Below are positions 53,387-63,698 of a DNA stretch of 64,000 nucleotides, in pieces. This stretch comes from Luteibacter yeojuensis. Its GTDB lineage: Bacteria > Pseudomonadota > Gammaproteobacteria > Xanthomonadales > Rhodanobacteraceae. Where the stretch lies: positions 25,185-89,184 of the forward strand of contig NZ_JZRB01000010.1 of assembly GCF_000964085.1 (NCBI RefSeq). Direction: 5' to 3'. Each line of letters starts with the position of its first letter. The first letter of the stretch is position 1. Position numbers and translations under genes: made by a program. The notes under the pieces are model-generated. The model worked only from the letters and a program-made list of their open reading frames with translations. It was not told the DNA's origin and searched no databases.

Positions 53387-56300
53387 ATGAGTACCTCCAA
53401 GACCGCCCCGCGCCACCCACCCGCCGACCCGCGCCTGAAAGAGCTGCGCGATGCCCTGCCGCGCGTCGCCAGCCGCGACTACGGCCGCCTGCTGGGCCGC
53501 GTGCGTGGCCTGGCCCGCAAGCCTGACCCGGCCCGCATCGAGCAACTGGCCCAGGACATGGCCGCCTCCATGGCGCGTCGCGCCGCCCGCGCTGCCGCCA
53601 AGCCGGCCATCACCGTCGATGCCTCGCTGCCCATCGCGGCGCGCGCCGACGACATCATCAAGCTGATCCGCGAGCACCAGGTCGTGGTGCTTGCCGGCGA
53701 GACCGGCTCGGGCAAGACCACCCAGCTGCCGAAGCTGTGCCTGGCCGCCGGCCGTGGCGAGGCGGGCCTCATCGGCTGCACGCAGCCGCGCCGGCTGGCC
53801 GCGCGTTCGGTCGCGGCCCGCGTGGCCGAGGAGCTGGCCACGCCGCTGGGCGACAAGGTGGGTTTCCAGGTCCGCTTCACCGAGAAGGTGTCCGATAACG
53901 CCCTGGTCAAGTTCATGACCGACGGCATCCTGCTGGCCGAGACCCAGGGCGATCCCTGGCTGTCGGCCTACGACACCATCATCATCGACGAAGCCCACGA
54001 GCGCAGCCTCAACATCGATTTCCTGCTGGGCTACCTCAAGCGCCTGTGCGAGCGCCGCCCCGACCTGAAGGTGATCGTCACCTCGGCCACGATCGATACC
54101 GGCCGTTTCGCCGAGCATTTTGCCGGCGCGCCCGTCGTCGAGGTGGAGGGCCGCACTTACCCCGTGGACGTGCGCTACCGGCCGCCGGGCGAGAAGGGCG
54201 AGGGCAACCTCTCGCTGCAGATTGCCGACGTGATGGACGAAATCACCCGCGAGGATCCGCGCGGCGACGTGCTCGTGTTCCTGCCGGGCGAGCGCGAGAT
54301 CCGCGATGCCCACCTGGCGCTGTCGCGCCGCCAGTACCGCGAGACCGAGGTACTGGCGCTGTACGCGCGCCTGTCGGCCAACGAGCAGGATCGCGTCTTC
54401 CGCCCCGGCCCGAAGCGGCGCATCGTCCTTGCGACGAACGTGGCGGAAACCTCGCTTACCGTGCCACGCATCCGCTACGTGGTCGACCCGGGCACCGCCC
54501 GCGTCAAGCGCTACAGCCAGCGCGGCCAGCTCGAGCGCCTGCATATCGAGCCGATTTCGCAGGCCGCCGCCAACCAGCGCAAGGGCCGTTGTGGCCGCGT
54601 GGGCCCTGGCATCTGCTACCGCCTTTACGAGGAGCAGGATTTCAACCTGCGCCCGGAGTTCACCGACCCCGAGCTGCTGCGCTCCTCGCTGGCCAACGTC
54701 ATCCTTCGCATGCTGGCGCTCGACCTCGGCGAGGTGGAGGATTTCCCGTTCCTCGAGGCACCCGACCCGCGCGTGGTGGCCGATGGCTACCGCCGCCTCG
54801 CGGAAATCGGCGCCATCGATGACGACCGCCGCCTCACGGGCATCGGCCGCACCGTCGCGCGCCTGCCCATCGACGTGCAGCTTGCGCGCATGCTCGTCGA
54901 GGCGCGCCGCCTGGGCAGCCTCGCCGACCTGATGACGATCGTGGCGTTCCTTTCCATCCAGGATCCGCGCGAGCGGCCGCCGGAGGCACGCGGCCAGGCC
55001 GATGCCGCGCACGCGCAGTTTGCCGACCCGAAATCCGATTTCGTGGGCGTCATCAACCTGTGGAAGGCGTACCTCGCCGCCGCCGAAGACCTCACCTCGT
55101 CGAAACTGCGCGACTGGTGCTCACGCAACTTCCTCTCCTTCATGCGCATGCGTGAATGGCGCGAACTGCACCGCCAGCTCGCGCTGGTGACGCGTGAGAT
55201 GACATGGGATGGCGGCAAGGAGCCCGCGCGCACGGCGGCCCTCGAGGGCGATGCGCTGTTCGAGTCCATCCACCGCAGCCTGCTCGCCGGCCTGCCCACG
55301 CAGGTGGGCCACAAGGACGAGAAGGGCGTGTTCCGCGGCACGCGCGAGCGCCGCTTCCAGGTGTTCCCCGGCTCGGCGCTGGCCAAGGCGCCGCCGGCGT
55401 GGCTGTTCTCGGCGCAGATCCTCGATATCGGTGGCCGCGTGTGGGCCATGATGAACGCGCGCATCGACCCGGCATGGGTGGAGCAGCAGGCCAGCCACCT
55501 CGTGCGCGCCACGGCGCGCGATGCGCACTGGTCGCGCAAGCGCGGCACCGTGGTGGCCTACGAACAGGTGACGCTGTTTGGCCTGGTGCTGGTCGAGCGC
55601 CGCCCGGTCACGTTCCACAAGCAAGACCCGAAACTGGCGCACGATATCTTCCTGCGCGAGGCGCTGGTGCGCGGGGAGCTCGACAGCAAATCCGATTTCG
55701 TCCGCGCCAACCAGCGCGTGCTGGAGCAGGCGCACGACATCGAAGCCAAGCAGCGCCGCGCGGGCCTGCTGCGCTCCGACGACGAGCTGGCCGCGTTCTT
55801 CGATGGCAAGCTGCCCGGGTCGATCGCCGATACGCGTGCGCTCGATGCCTGGTACCGCAAGGCCTCGCCCGGTGAGCAGGCGGCATTGCGCTGGGCGCTT
55901 GCCGATGTGATGGATACCGGCACGGGCCTCGACCCGAAGGCGTTCCCGGCCTCGATGACGCTGGGCCAGCACACGTACCGGCTGGAGTACCGCTTCGTGC
56001 CGGGCGACCCGGCCGACGGCGTCACCATCAGCGTGCCGCTGGCGTTCCTCAACGCCGTGCCCGCCGCGCGCGGCGAGTGGCTCGTGGGTGGCCTGCTGGC
56101 CGACAAGGTGGCCGAGCTGATCCGCGGCCTGCCCAAGGCCTTGCGCCGTAACTTCGTACCAGCGCCCGACTTCGCCCGGGCTTTCGTGGAAGCGGAAGCA
56201 TCGCGCGACGAGCCCCTGGCGAAAGCGCTGGCCGCGTTCCTCAAGCGCACCACGGGTGTCGATGTCGACGCCAGCGCGTTCGGCGACGCCGTGGTGCCAG

Positions 56301-57292
56301 CGCACTTGCTGATGCGTTACCGCGTGCACGACGAGCACGGGCGCACGGTGGCCGAGGGCCGCGACCTCGCCGCCATCCGCGCGGCGTGGGAGGGCAAGGC
56401 GCGCGAGGCGTTCTCGCGCAAGACCGACATCGAGCTCACCCGTGAGGACATCCTCACCTGGGATTTCGAATCGATACCCCTGGAGGTGCGTTCGGAGGCG
56501 GGCCTCAAGGCTTACCCTGCGCTCGTGGACCTGGGCGAGGCCGTGGCGTTGCGCGTGTTCGAGCGCGCGGACGAAGCGGCGGCGGCCCACGTGCGGGGCG
56601 TGGAGCGCCTGCTGCGCGGCGCGCTGGCACCCGAGTTCAAGCGGGCACGCCGGCAGCTGCCGATCAGCAACCCGCTTTCGCTGAAGTACGCGCCGCTGGG
56701 CAGCGTCGATGGGTTGCGCGACGACCTGGTGGAAGGCGGCTTCGACGACCTGCTGGCCGACGCGAAGCTCACCGTGCGCACGCTGGCCGATTTTGAACAC
56801 CTGAAGGGCGAGATGGGGCGCGCGTTGTTCGGCGCCGGCATGGCGCGGCAGAAACTGGCCGAGCCGATCATCGAGGCACAGGCCGAGCTCAAGCCCTGGA
56901 TGGAGCCGCCGCTGCTGGGGTTCGCCAAAGCCAGCTACGACGACCTGCGCGAGCAGCTTGCCGGGCTCATGCAGCCGGGCTTCCTGCGCGAACTGCCCAC
57001 CAGCCGCCTGCAGCACATACCGCGTTACCTCAAGGCCATGCGGCTGCGCGCCGAGCGCCTGCGCCAGGACCCGCAGCGCGACCAGTCGCGTATGCTGCAG
57101 GTGCTGCCGTACTGGCGCGCGCTGCTCAACGCAGGTGGCACCGCGCTCGATGCGGCCGCTTGGGCCGAGCTGCGCTGGCTGGTCGAGGAATGGCGCGTCT
57201 CGCTGTTCGCCCAGGAACTGAAAACCGCCGAACCCGTTTCGGCCAAGCGCCTCGCGAAGGCGCTGGAAGCCGCACAGGCAGGCAACGCATGA
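53387..57292 (+). CDS. hrpA: ATP-dependent RNA helicase HrpA
   Basis: 1301 residues, close to the E. coli length. DEAH-box helicase: Walker [18 protein letters not shown] (about 105-121), [15 protein letters not shown], and [17 protein letters not shown] motif VI; then HA2, OB-fold and a long DUF3418 C-terminal part. It unwinds RNA and rescues stalled ribosomes in some bacteria. The ATG is eight bases past an OxyR-like palindrome; a GTG at 53378 would add three residues. No Shine-Dalgarno is evident and the leader may be very short. Confidence 0.95.
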   Translation: MSTSKTAPRHPPADPRLKELRDALPRVASRDYGRLLGRVRGLARKPDPARIEQLAQDMAASMARRAARAAAKPAITVDASLPIAARADDIIKLIREHQVVVLAGETGSGKTTQLPKLCLAAGRGEAGLIGCTQPRRLAARSVAARVAEELATPLGDKVGFQVRFTEKVSDNALVKFMTDGILLAETQGDPWLSAYDTIIIDEAHERSLNIDFLLGYLKRLCERRPDLKVIVTSATIDTGRFAEHFAGAPVVEVEGRTYPVDVRYRPPGEKGEGNLSLQIADVMDEITREDPRGDVLVFLPGEREIRDAHLALSRRQYRETEVLALYARLSANEQDRVFRPGPKRRIVLATNVAETSLTVPRIRYVVDPGTARVKRYSQRGQLERLHIEPISQAAANQRKGRCGRVGPGICYRLYEEQDFNLRPEFTDPELLRSSLANVILRMLALDLGEVEDFPFLEAPDPRVVADGYRRLAEIGAIDDDRRLTGIGRTVARLPIDVQLARMLVEARRLGSLADLMTIVAFLSIQDPRERPPEARGQADAAHAQFADPKSDFVGVINLWKAYLAAAEDLTSSKLRDWCSRNFLSFMRMREWRELHRQLALVTREMTWDGGKEPARTAALEGDALFESIHRSLLAGLPTQVGHKDEKGVFRGTRERRFQVFPGSALAKAPPAWLFSAQILDIGGRVWAMMNARIDPAWVEQQASHLVRATARDAHWSRKRGTVVAYEQVTLFGLVLVERRPVTFHKQDPKLAHDIFLREALVRGELDSKSDFVRANQRVLEQAHDIEAKQRRAGLLRSDDELAAFFDGKLPGSIADTRALDAWYRKASPGEQAALRWALADVMDTGTGLDPKAFPASMTLGQHTYRLEYRFVPGDPADGVTISVPLAFLNAVPAARGEWLVGGLLADKVAELIRGLPKALRRNFVPAPDFARAFVEAEASRDEPLAKALAAFLKRTTGVDVDASAFGDAVVPAHLLMRYRVHDEHGRTVAEGRDLAAIRAAWEGKAREAFSRKTDIELTREDILTWDFESIPLEVRSEAGLKAYPALVDLGEAVALRVFERADEAAAAHVRGVERLLRGALAPEFKRARRQLPISNPLSLKYAPLGSVDGLRDDLVEGGFDDLLADAKLTVRTLADFEHLKGEMGRALFGAGMARQKLAEPIIEAQAELKPWMEPPLLGFAKASYDDLREQLAGLMQPGFLRELPTSRLQHIPRYLKAMRLRAERLRQDPQRDQSRMLQVLPYWRALLNAGGTALDAAAWAELRWLVEEWRVSLFAQELKTAEPVSAKRLAKALEAAQAGNA

Positions 57293-59394
57293 CGAACCCA
57301 CGGGCCACCCCGGCGCACGAACCCGCCACGCCGCTGACCGACCGCGCGCGCACCGCGTGCGCCGTGCTGCCCGTGGCCGCGCGCGCCGATGCGGAGGCCA
57401 TCGTCGAGTTGCTGCGCCTGCTCGGTTGCGATGACGAAACCTGCGCCTCCGCGCTGTGGTTCTCGTTGATGCATGGCATGCCGGGCGCCGCCGACGCGGC
57501 CGCCGCCACATGGCCGGCCTCGCTAAGGCGCCTGGTGGATGGGCAGGGCGAGGCCGAAAAGGTATGGGCCCTGCACGCCCAGCGTGGCTCGTCGGCCGGC
57601 TCCGAGGGGCTGCGCCGCCTGCTGCTCGCGATCATCCGCGACCTCCGCGTCGTGTTCGTGCTGCTGGCGCGCCAGCTGGCCACCATGCGCACGGCCATGT
57701 CGCTGCCCGACGCCGAGCGTCGCGAACTGGCCCAGCTCACCGCCGATATCCACGCGCCGCTCGCCAACCGCCTGGGTATCTGGCAGCTCAAGTGGGAGCT
57801 CGAAGACCTCGCCTTCCGCTACCTGGAGCCCGATACGTACCGCCGCATCGCGCGCCTGCTCGACGAGCGCCGCGCCGATCGCGAGCGCTTCATCGCCGAG
57901 AGCCTGGCCGAGCTGCGCCACGTGCTGGGCGAGGCCGGCATCGCGGCCGACCTCGCCGGCCGGCCGAAGCACATCTTCTCCATCTGGAAAAAGATGAAGA
58001 AGAAGGACCTCGATTTCTCCGACCTTTACGACATCCGCGCCGTGCGCATCCTCGTGGGCTCGGTGGCCGATTGCTACGCCGCGCTGGGCCTCGTGCACAG
58101 CCTGTGGCCGCACCTGCCGGGCGAGTTCGACGATTACGTCGCCCGGCCCAAGGGCAACGGCTACCGCTCGCTGCACACGGCGGTGATCGGGCCCGAGGGC
58201 AAGACGCTCGAAGTGCAGATCCGCACGCACGAGATGCACCGCGCCAACGAGCTGGGCGTGGCCGCGCACTGGCGGTACAAGGAGGGTGGCGGCGCCGACG
58301 CCGAGTTCGAGGCCAAGATCGCCTGGATGCGCAAGCTGCTCGAGCCGCGCGGCGAGGACGATGCCGAGCTGGCCGCGGGGTTCGAGACCGAGCTGATGGA
58401 AGACCGCGTGTACGTGCTCTCGCCCAAGGGCGAGGTCATCGACATGCCGCACGGCGCCACCGTGCTCGATTTCGCGTACCACATCCATACCGAGGTGGGG
58501 CACCGCTGCCGGGGCGCCAAGCTCAACGGCCGCATCGTGCCGCTCACCACGCAGCCGCGCAGCGGCGACCGCGTCGAAATCCTCACCACGAAGATTTCCG
58601 AGCCCAGCCGCGACTGGCTGTCGGCGCACCACGGCTACCTGGCCACGTCGCGGGCAAAGGAAAAGGTGCGCGCGTGGTTCCGCCGCGAGGCGCACGAGGC
58701 CAACATCGTGGCCGGCAAGGCCACGCTGGAGAAAGAGCTGCGCCGGCTGGCGCTCGGCGACGTGGACCTGGCCGCGCTGGCCAGCCATTTCAGGCTGAAG
58801 AGCGTCGATGAACTATTCGTCACCATCGCGCTTGGCGAAGTCAGCCTGGGCCAGGTGGCCCGGCACCTGCAGGAGCCGGTGGAACTCGAATTCACGCAAT
58901 CGTCCGCGCCGGTCAGCGGCCGCGGCGCGCAGCACGACCGTGGCGCGCTGTCGATCGAGGGCATCGGCAACCTGCTCACCACGCTGGCGCGCTGCTGCCA
59001 GCCGCTGCCGGGCGACCCGGTGCGCGGGTTCATCACCCGCGGCCGCGGCGTGTCGGTGCACCGCACCGATTGCGCGTCGCTGGCGCGCCTGGCACGGAAA
59101 GACCCTGACCGCGTCATCGACGTGAGCTGGGGCCGGGTCGAGGTGCAGAACTACGAGGTGGATATCGAACTGCGCGGCTACGACCGCAAGGGCCTGCAGA
59201 AGGACGTGGCCACCACCATCAGCAACGTGGGGCCGCACATCGTCGCGTCGTCGAGCCGCGTGAACACGCGCTCGGGCGAGGTGGACATGCGCTTTACCCT
59301 GCGCGTGCGCGATTACGAGCAGCTCTCGCTGCTGCTGGGGCGCCTCGCGGCGTTGCCCAACGTGACCGACGCCCGCCGCCTGGGCGGGCGCTGA
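57289..59394 (+). CDS. relA: RelA-type (p)ppGpp synthetase
   Basis: 701 residues, ATG overlapping the hrpA stop. The N-terminal hydrolase-like domain lacks the catalytic HD motif (WFSLMHGMPGA where HDxxED is expected), so it should be synthetase-only. The synthetase domain (about 225-370) has KHIFSIWKKMKKK, YDIRAVRIL, RPKGNGYRSLHTAV and EVQIRT; TGS (about 390-450) and the C-terminal ACT (about 620-698) follow. Makes the stringent alarmone on uncharged tRNA. A longer in-frame extension upstream lies within hrpA and is rejected. Confidence 0.94.
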   Translation: MTNPRATPAHEPATPLTDRARTACAVLPVAARADAEAIVELLRLLGCDDETCASALWFSLMHGMPGAADAAAATWPASLRRLVDGQGEAEKVWALHAQRGSSAGSEGLRRLLLAIIRDLRVVFVLLARQLATMRTAMSLPDAERRELAQLTADIHAPLANRLGIWQLKWELEDLAFRYLEPDTYRRIARLLDERRADRERFIAESLAELRHVLGEAGIAADLAGRPKHIFSIWKKMKKKDLDFSDLYDIRAVRILVGSVADCYAALGLVHSLWPHLPGEFDDYVARPKGNGYRSLHTAVIGPEGKTLEVQIRTHEMHRANELGVAAHWRYKEGGGADAEFEAKIAWMRKLLEPRGEDDAELAAGFETELMEDRVYVLSPKGEVIDMPHGATVLDFAYHIHTEVGHRCRGAKLNGRIVPLTTQPRSGDRVEILTTKISEPSRDWLSAHHGYLATSRAKEKVRAWFRREAHEANIVAGKATLEKELRRLALGDVDLAALASHFRLKSVDELFVTIALGEVSLGQVARHLQEPVELEFTQSSAPVSGRGAQHDRGALSIEGIGNLLTTLARCCQPLPGDPVRGFITRGRGVSVHRTDCASLARLARKDPDRVIDVSWGRVEVQNYEVDIELRGYDRKGLQKDVATTISNVGPHIVASSSRVNTRSGEVDMRFTLRVRDYEQLSLLLGRLAALPNVTDARRLGGR

Positions 59395-59400
59395 GGCCGC

Positions 59401-59976
59401 TTACAGGCCCATCAGCAGGCGGGTACCGAGATCCTGCAGGGGCTGGGCCACCAGGATGCGGGCCAGGAACAGGCCGATGAGCACCACGGTGGGCGAGAAA
59501 TCGAGGCCACCGAGGGTCATGCGGCCGCGCAGCGGCCGCACCAGCGGTTCGGCCAGCGCCGTGACGAAACGCGCCACGGGGTGGTAGCGATCGGTGGAGA
59601 GCATGCTCATCAGCGACCACACGAACACGACGACGATCCACGTGAGCAGCAGGAAATCGAGCAGCTCGGCGATGCCCATGACCAGGATGCCCAGTGGCCC
59701 CAGCGGCAGGCCGGCCAGCAGGAGGATGAGCACCACCTTCACGCATTCCACCACCAGGGCCACCACCAGCGCGGCGAGGTTGATCCGGCGGACGCTGGGC
59801 AGCACCTTGCGCAGCGGGGCCACCACCGGGTTGGTGAAGCGGTAGAGGAACTGGCAGATGGGGTTGTTGAAGTCGGCGCGGTTGGCCTCGGCCAGCAACC
59901 GCAGCACGAACAGGGTCACCAGGGCGCCGAAGAGCACGTTGAGCAGCAGGCCGCCCGCGTTGGTCAGGTAGTTCAC
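59401..59976 (-). CDS. yggT: YggT-family membrane protein
   Basis: 191 residues from a GTG overlapping the proC stop. Two YggT repeats of hydrophobic helices; PICQFLYRFTNPVVAPLRKVLPS and the related PVARFVTALAEPLVRPLRG give the internal duplication. The function is uncertain; the family has been linked to osmotic stress and division. It converges on relA with only six bases between stops. Confidence 0.88.
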   Translation of the reverse strand: MNYLTNAGGLLLNVLFGALVTLFVLRLLAEANRADFNNPICQFLYRFTNPVVAPLRKVLPSVRRINLAALVVALVVECVKVVLILLLAGLPLGPLGILVMGIAELLDFLLLTWIVVVFVWSLMSMLSTDRYHPVARFVTALAEPLVRPLRGRMTLGGLDFSPTVVLIGLFLARILVAQPLQDLGTRLLMGL

Positions 59977-60797
59977 GTATTCGATTCCATCTGTTCGGAG
60001 AGTTCCGCGCCGCGGCGGCGGGCGGCATCGACCGCGCGTGCCACGATGGCGGGGAAGTGGTCGGCCTGGAAGCTTTCCAGCGCGGCCTGGGTGGTGCCGT
60101 TGGGCGAGGTGACCTTCTGCCGCAGCGTGGCGGCGGAGTCCCCGCTTTCCATCAGCATGCGGCCGGCGCCCAGGGCGGTCTGCGCGGCCAGGGCGCGCGC
60201 CGTTTCACGCGACAGGCCCTGGGCGAAGGCGGCGTTCTCGAGCGCCTCCACCATGAGGAAGAAGTAGGCGGGGCCGGAGCCGGAGAGGGCGGTGACGATA
60301 TCGAGCTGGTCCTCGGCGGGCACCCACACGGTGAGGCCGGCGGCATCCAGCACGTGCTGGGCCTCGGCGCGCTGCGGGGCGCTGACACGGGCGTTGGCAT
60401 AGAGCCCCGTCGCACCGGCGCCGAACATGGCGGGCGTATTCGGCATGCAGCGCACGATGGGCAGGGCGGCATCCAGCCAGCGCTCGAGCTGGGCTATGCG
60501 GATGCCAGCGGCGATCGATACCACCACGGGCCGGTACTGCTGCACCACGGTGCGCAGGCCACGGCATACCTCGGCCATCATCTGCGGTTTCACGGCCAGG
60601 ACAAGCAGGGACGCGCCCTCGGCGGCCGCCGCGTTGTCGGTATAGGTGGCCACGCCGTACTGGCGGGCGAGCTCCTGCAGGGCCTCGGCGCGGGGCTCGG
60701 CCACGGCGATGCCGCCGGGCTGGGCGCCATGGCGGACCATGCCGGCGATGAGCGCCTGGGCCATGTTGCCGCCGCCGATGAAGGCGATCCGGTTCAT
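59973..60797 (-). CDS. proC: Pyrroline-5-carboxylate reductase ProC
   Basis: 274 residues. Last step of proline synthesis. Rossmann start RIAFIGGGNMAQALIAGMV, then VLAVKPQMM, MPNTPAMFGAGATGLYAN, and the C-terminal LSGSGPAYFFLMVEALENAA and VTSPNGTTQAALESF are canonical. The ATG has GGAG about 11 bases upstream. proC and pilT are divergent with no yggS between them. Confidence 0.96.
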   Translation of the reverse strand: MNRIAFIGGGNMAQALIAGMVRHGAQPGGIAVAEPRAEALQELARQYGVATYTDNAAAAEGASLLVLAVKPQMMAEVCRGLRTVVQQYRPVVVSIAAGIRIAQLERWLDAALPIVRCMPNTPAMFGAGATGLYANARVSAPQRAEAQHVLDAAGLTVWVPAEDQLDIVTALSGSGPAYFFLMVEALENAAFAQGLSRETARALAAQTALGAGRMLMESGDSAATLRQKVTSPNGTTQAALESFQADHFPAIVARAVDAARRRGAELSEQMESNT

Positions 60798-60914
60798 GCG
60801 GTTCTTTGCTCCGTTCGCGACGTCTTTCACATAGCCACAAAGCATATACGCTGCGCCGCCTTGCGCCGACCCCCGGGGGTGGTTACCTTTGGCCCACAAA
60901 GAAAGGGGACCCCA

Positions 60915-61952
60915 ATGGATATCGCCGAACTCCTTGCCTTCTCCGTGAAGAACAAGGCCTCCGACCTGCACCTTTCCGCAGGCCTCCCGCCCATGATCCG
61001 CGTGGACGGCGACGTTCGACGCATCAATATCCCGCCCCTCGAGCACAAGCAGGTGCATTCGCTGATCTACGACATCATGTCGGACAAGCAGCGCCGCGAC
61101 TATGAGGAATTCCTTGAAGTCGACTTCTCGTTCGAAATCCCGGGCCTGGCCCGCTTCCGCGTCAATGCGTTCAACCACAACCGCGGCGCCGGCGGCGTGT
61201 TCCGTACCATTCCTTCCGAGGTGCTCACCCTCGAAGACCTGGGCGCGCCCAAGATCTTCCGCGAGCTGATCGAGCAGCCGCAGGGCCTGATCCTGGTCAC
61301 CGGCCCCACGGGCTCGGGCAAGTCCACCACGCTCGCGGCCATGGTCGACCACATCAACAAGAACGAATACGGTCACATCCTCACCGTCGAGGACCCGATC
61401 GAATTCGTCCACACCTCGCAGAAGTGCCTGGTGAACCAGCGCGAAGTGCACCGCGACACCCACGGCTTCAACGAGGCGCTGCGTTCCGCGCTGCGCGAGG
61501 ACCCCGATTACGTGCTGGTGGGCGAGCTCCGCGACCTGGAAACCATCCGCCTGGCGCTCACCGCCGCGGAAACGGGCCACCTGGTGTTCGGCACCCTGCA
61601 CACCTCGTCGGCGGCCAAGACCATCGACCGCATCATCGACGTGTTCCCGGCGGGCGAGAAGCCCATGGTGCGCTCCATGCTCTCGGAGTCGCTGCGCGCC
61701 GTCATCTCGCAGTCGCTGCTGAAGAAGGTGGGCGGCGGCCGCACCGCGGCCCACGAGATCATGGTGGGCATCCCGGCCATCCGTAACCTCATCCGCGAGG
61801 ACAAGGTGGCCCAGATGTATTCCGCGATCCAGACCGGCCAGCAGTTCGGCATGCAGACCCTCGACCAGAACCTGGCCGACCTGGTGAAGCGCGGGCTCAT
61901 CACCCGGCAGGAGGCCGCCACCTACGCCAAGAACAAGGAAGGCTTCCGCTAA
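60915..61952 (+). CDS. pilT: Type IV pilus retraction ATPase PilT
   Basis: 345 residues. Hexameric ATPase that depolymerises pili for twitching. It opens MDIAELLAFSVKNKASDLHL; Walker A GPTGSGKSTTLAAM, the Asp box EDPIEFVH, Walker B DPDYVLVGELRDLETIR, the His box HLVFGTLHTSSAA and AIRNLIRE are intact. AGGGGA precedes the ATG. A longer in-frame extension is antisense to proC and ignored. Confidence 0.97.
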   Translation: MDIAELLAFSVKNKASDLHLSAGLPPMIRVDGDVRRINIPPLEHKQVHSLIYDIMSDKQRRDYEEFLEVDFSFEIPGLARFRVNAFNHNRGAGGVFRTIPSEVLTLEDLGAPKIFRELIEQPQGLILVTGPTGSGKSTTLAAMVDHINKNEYGHILTVEDPIEFVHTSQKCLVNQREVHRDTHGFNEALRSALREDPDYVLVGELRDLETIRLALTAAETGHLVFGTLHTSSAAKTIDRIIDVFPAGEKPMVRSMLSESLRAVISQSLLKKVGGGRTAAHEIMVGIPAIRNLIREDKVAQMYSAIQTGQQFGMQTLDQNLADLVKRGLITRQEAATYAKNKEGFR

Positions 61953-61973
61953 ACGACGCCAGGCGCGCGCACC

Positions 61974-62003
61974 CCTTGTGGGAGCGCGCTTGCGCGCGAT
62001 GCC
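61974..62003 (+). repeat. REP element between pilT and pilU
   Basis: CTTGTGGGA, stem GCGCG-CTTG-CGCGC, then GATGCC; matches the copy at 44307-44334 exactly over head, stem and tail. Confidence 0.88.
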
Positions 62004-62097
62004 CCCGCCTCATGACAGCGGCCGCTGCAGCCGTCACGAGGCAGGTATATGATCGGCCAAGGGATGCCGGCCCGTTCCGGCGACGGGGATCCAGGCC

Positions 62098-63261
62098 ATG
62101 AGCGAGTTCGATTTCACCTCTTTCCTTAAGCTGATGGTGCACAAGCAGGCATCCGACCTGTTCATCACCGCAGGCGTGGCACCCTCCATGAAGGTGCAGG
62201 GCCGCATCGTGCCCATCACGCAGAGCCCGCTTTCCGCGCAGCAATCGCGCGACATGGTGCTCAACGTCATGACGCCCGCCCAGCGCGAGGAGTTCGAAAA
62301 GACCCACGAGTGCCAGTTCGCGATCAGCGCCTCGGGCGTCGGCCGCTTCCGCGTGTCGTGCTTCTACCAGCGCAACTGCGTCGGCATGGTGTTGCGCCGC
62401 ATCGAGTCGAAGATCCCCACGCCCGAAGAACTGAACCTGCCGCCGATCATCAAGCAGCTGGCGATGACCAAGCGCGGCATCATCATCTTCGTGGGTGGCA
62501 CCGGCACGGGTAAGTCGACCTCGCTCGCCTCGATGATCGGCTACCGCAACCAGAATTCCACCGGCCACATCATCACGATCGAAGACCCGATCGAATACGT
62601 GCACCGCCACGAGGGTTGCATCATCACCCAGCGCGAGCTGGGCATCGATACCGATAACTGGGAAAACGCGCTGAAGAACACCCTGCGCCAGGCGCCCGAC
62701 GTCATCATGATCGGCGAGGTGCGCACCCGCGAGACGATGGAACACGCCATCAACTTCTCGGAAACAGGCCACCTGTGCCTGTGCACGCTGCACGCGAACA
62801 ACGCCAACCAGGCGCTCGACCGCATCCTCCATTTCTTCCCGGAGGACCGCCGCGGCGCGCTGTTCATGGACTTGTCGCTCAACCTCAAGGGCATCGTGGC
62901 GCAGCAGCTCATCCCCACGCCCGATGGCAAGGCGCGCCGCGTGGCCGTCGAAGTGTTGCTGGGCACGCCGCTGGCCCAGGATTACATTCGCCAGGGCGAG
63001 ATCCACAAGCTCAAGGAACTGATGCGCGACTCCAACCAGCTGGGCATGCGCACCTTCGACCAGAGCCTGGTCGAGCTGTACCACCAGGGCGAGATCTCGT
63101 ACGAAGACGCCCTGCGCCACGCCGACAGCTCGAACGAGGTGCGCCTGCGCATCAAGCTGGCCCAGGGCGGCGACGCGCACACGCTGTCGCAGGGCCTGGA
63201 GGGCGTCGAGATCGACAACAGCAACGACCGCAACACCTTCGGCGGCATGCTGCAGCGCTAA
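62098..63261 (+). CDS. pilU: PilT-like twitching ATPase PilU
   Basis: 387 residues. PilT paralogue that boosts retraction. Walker A GGTGTGKSTSLASM, EDPIEYVHRHEGCI, DVIMIGEVRTRETMEHAI and HLCLCTLHANNANQ are present, with the longer C-terminal tail typical of PilU (about 345-387). It lies 145 bases after pilT, with a REP element in the gap. Confidence 0.96.
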   Translation: MSEFDFTSFLKLMVHKQASDLFITAGVAPSMKVQGRIVPITQSPLSAQQSRDMVLNVMTPAQREEFEKTHECQFAISASGVGRFRVSCFYQRNCVGMVLRRIESKIPTPEELNLPPIIKQLAMTKRGIIIFVGGTGTGKSTSLASMIGYRNQNSTGHIITIEDPIEYVHRHEGCIITQRELGIDTDNWENALKNTLRQAPDVIMIGEVRTRETMEHAINFSETGHLCLCTLHANNANQALDRILHFFPEDRRGALFMDLSLNLKGIVAQQLIPTPDGKARRVAVEVLLGTPLAQDYIRQGEIHKLKELMRDSNQLGMRTFDQSLVELYHQGEISYEDALRHADSSNEVRLRIKLAQGGDAHTLSQGLEGVEIDNSNDRNTFGGMLQR

Positions 63262-63278
63262 CCGCTAACCCGGGCGCG

Positions 63279-63306
63279 AAAAAAGAGGGAGCCTTGCGGC
63301 TCCCTC
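63279..63306 (-). terminator. Rho-independent terminator of the BON-domain gene
   Basis: On the minus strand a perfect nine-base stem (GAGGGAGCC/GGCTCCCTC) with a four-base loop is followed by TTTTTT, 27 bases past the gene stop. It may also limit read-through from pilU. Confidence 0.85.
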
Positions 63307-63332
63307 CCGGGTCAAGCATCCGCTTGCGGGTA

Positions 63333-63698
63333 TTACTTGGCGGCGGCCGAGACGGTCAGGCCGCTGGCGTCGACGCTCTTCACGCCCTTGATCTTCTTGG
63401 CGATGGCCTCGGCGTGGCTCTTTTCCTTCGCCGTGCCGACGGTGCCGGTCAGCGTGACCACGCCCTCGGTGGTGCTCACCGAGATATCGGTGGCCTTGAC
63501 GCTCTTGTTGGCGGCGAATTCGCTCTTCACCTTGGTGGTGATCCACGTATCGTCGGCCTTGCCGGCAACCGTCTGGTTATCACCCTTCGACGCGGCGGCG
63601 GCGGAGTCCTGGGCATACACCTGGGCGGCCGGCACGGCGGCGAGGCCGGCGACGAGGGCGGCAGCGAACAGGGCCTTGCGGATGTTGGCGTTGTTCAT
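63333..63698 (-). CDS. BON-domain periplasmic protein (OsmY-like)
   Basis: 121 residues from an ATG with AAGGAG about 8 bases upstream. Signal peptide (RKALFAAALVAGLAAVPAAQVYA, about 7-29), then one BON domain (about 48-118): DTWITTKVKSEFAANKSVKATDISV, VVTLTGTV, IAKKIKGVKSVDASGLTV. BON domains bind phospholipid or other envelope components; OsmY has two. Likely an envelope-stress protein. The frame continues upstream but without the signal peptide at its start. Confidence 0.88.
   Translation of the reverse strand: MNNANIRKALFAAALVAGLAAVPAAQVYAQDSAAAASKGDNQTVAGKADDTWITTKVKSEFAANKSVKATDISVSTTEGVVTLTGTVGTAKEKSHAEAIAKKIKGVKSVDASGLTVSAAAK

Noticed and set aside
53270..55012. In-frame upstream extension of dps on the minus strand
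   Set aside because: It is antisense to hrpA, whereas the Dps homology and the AAGGAG site fix the start at 53269.
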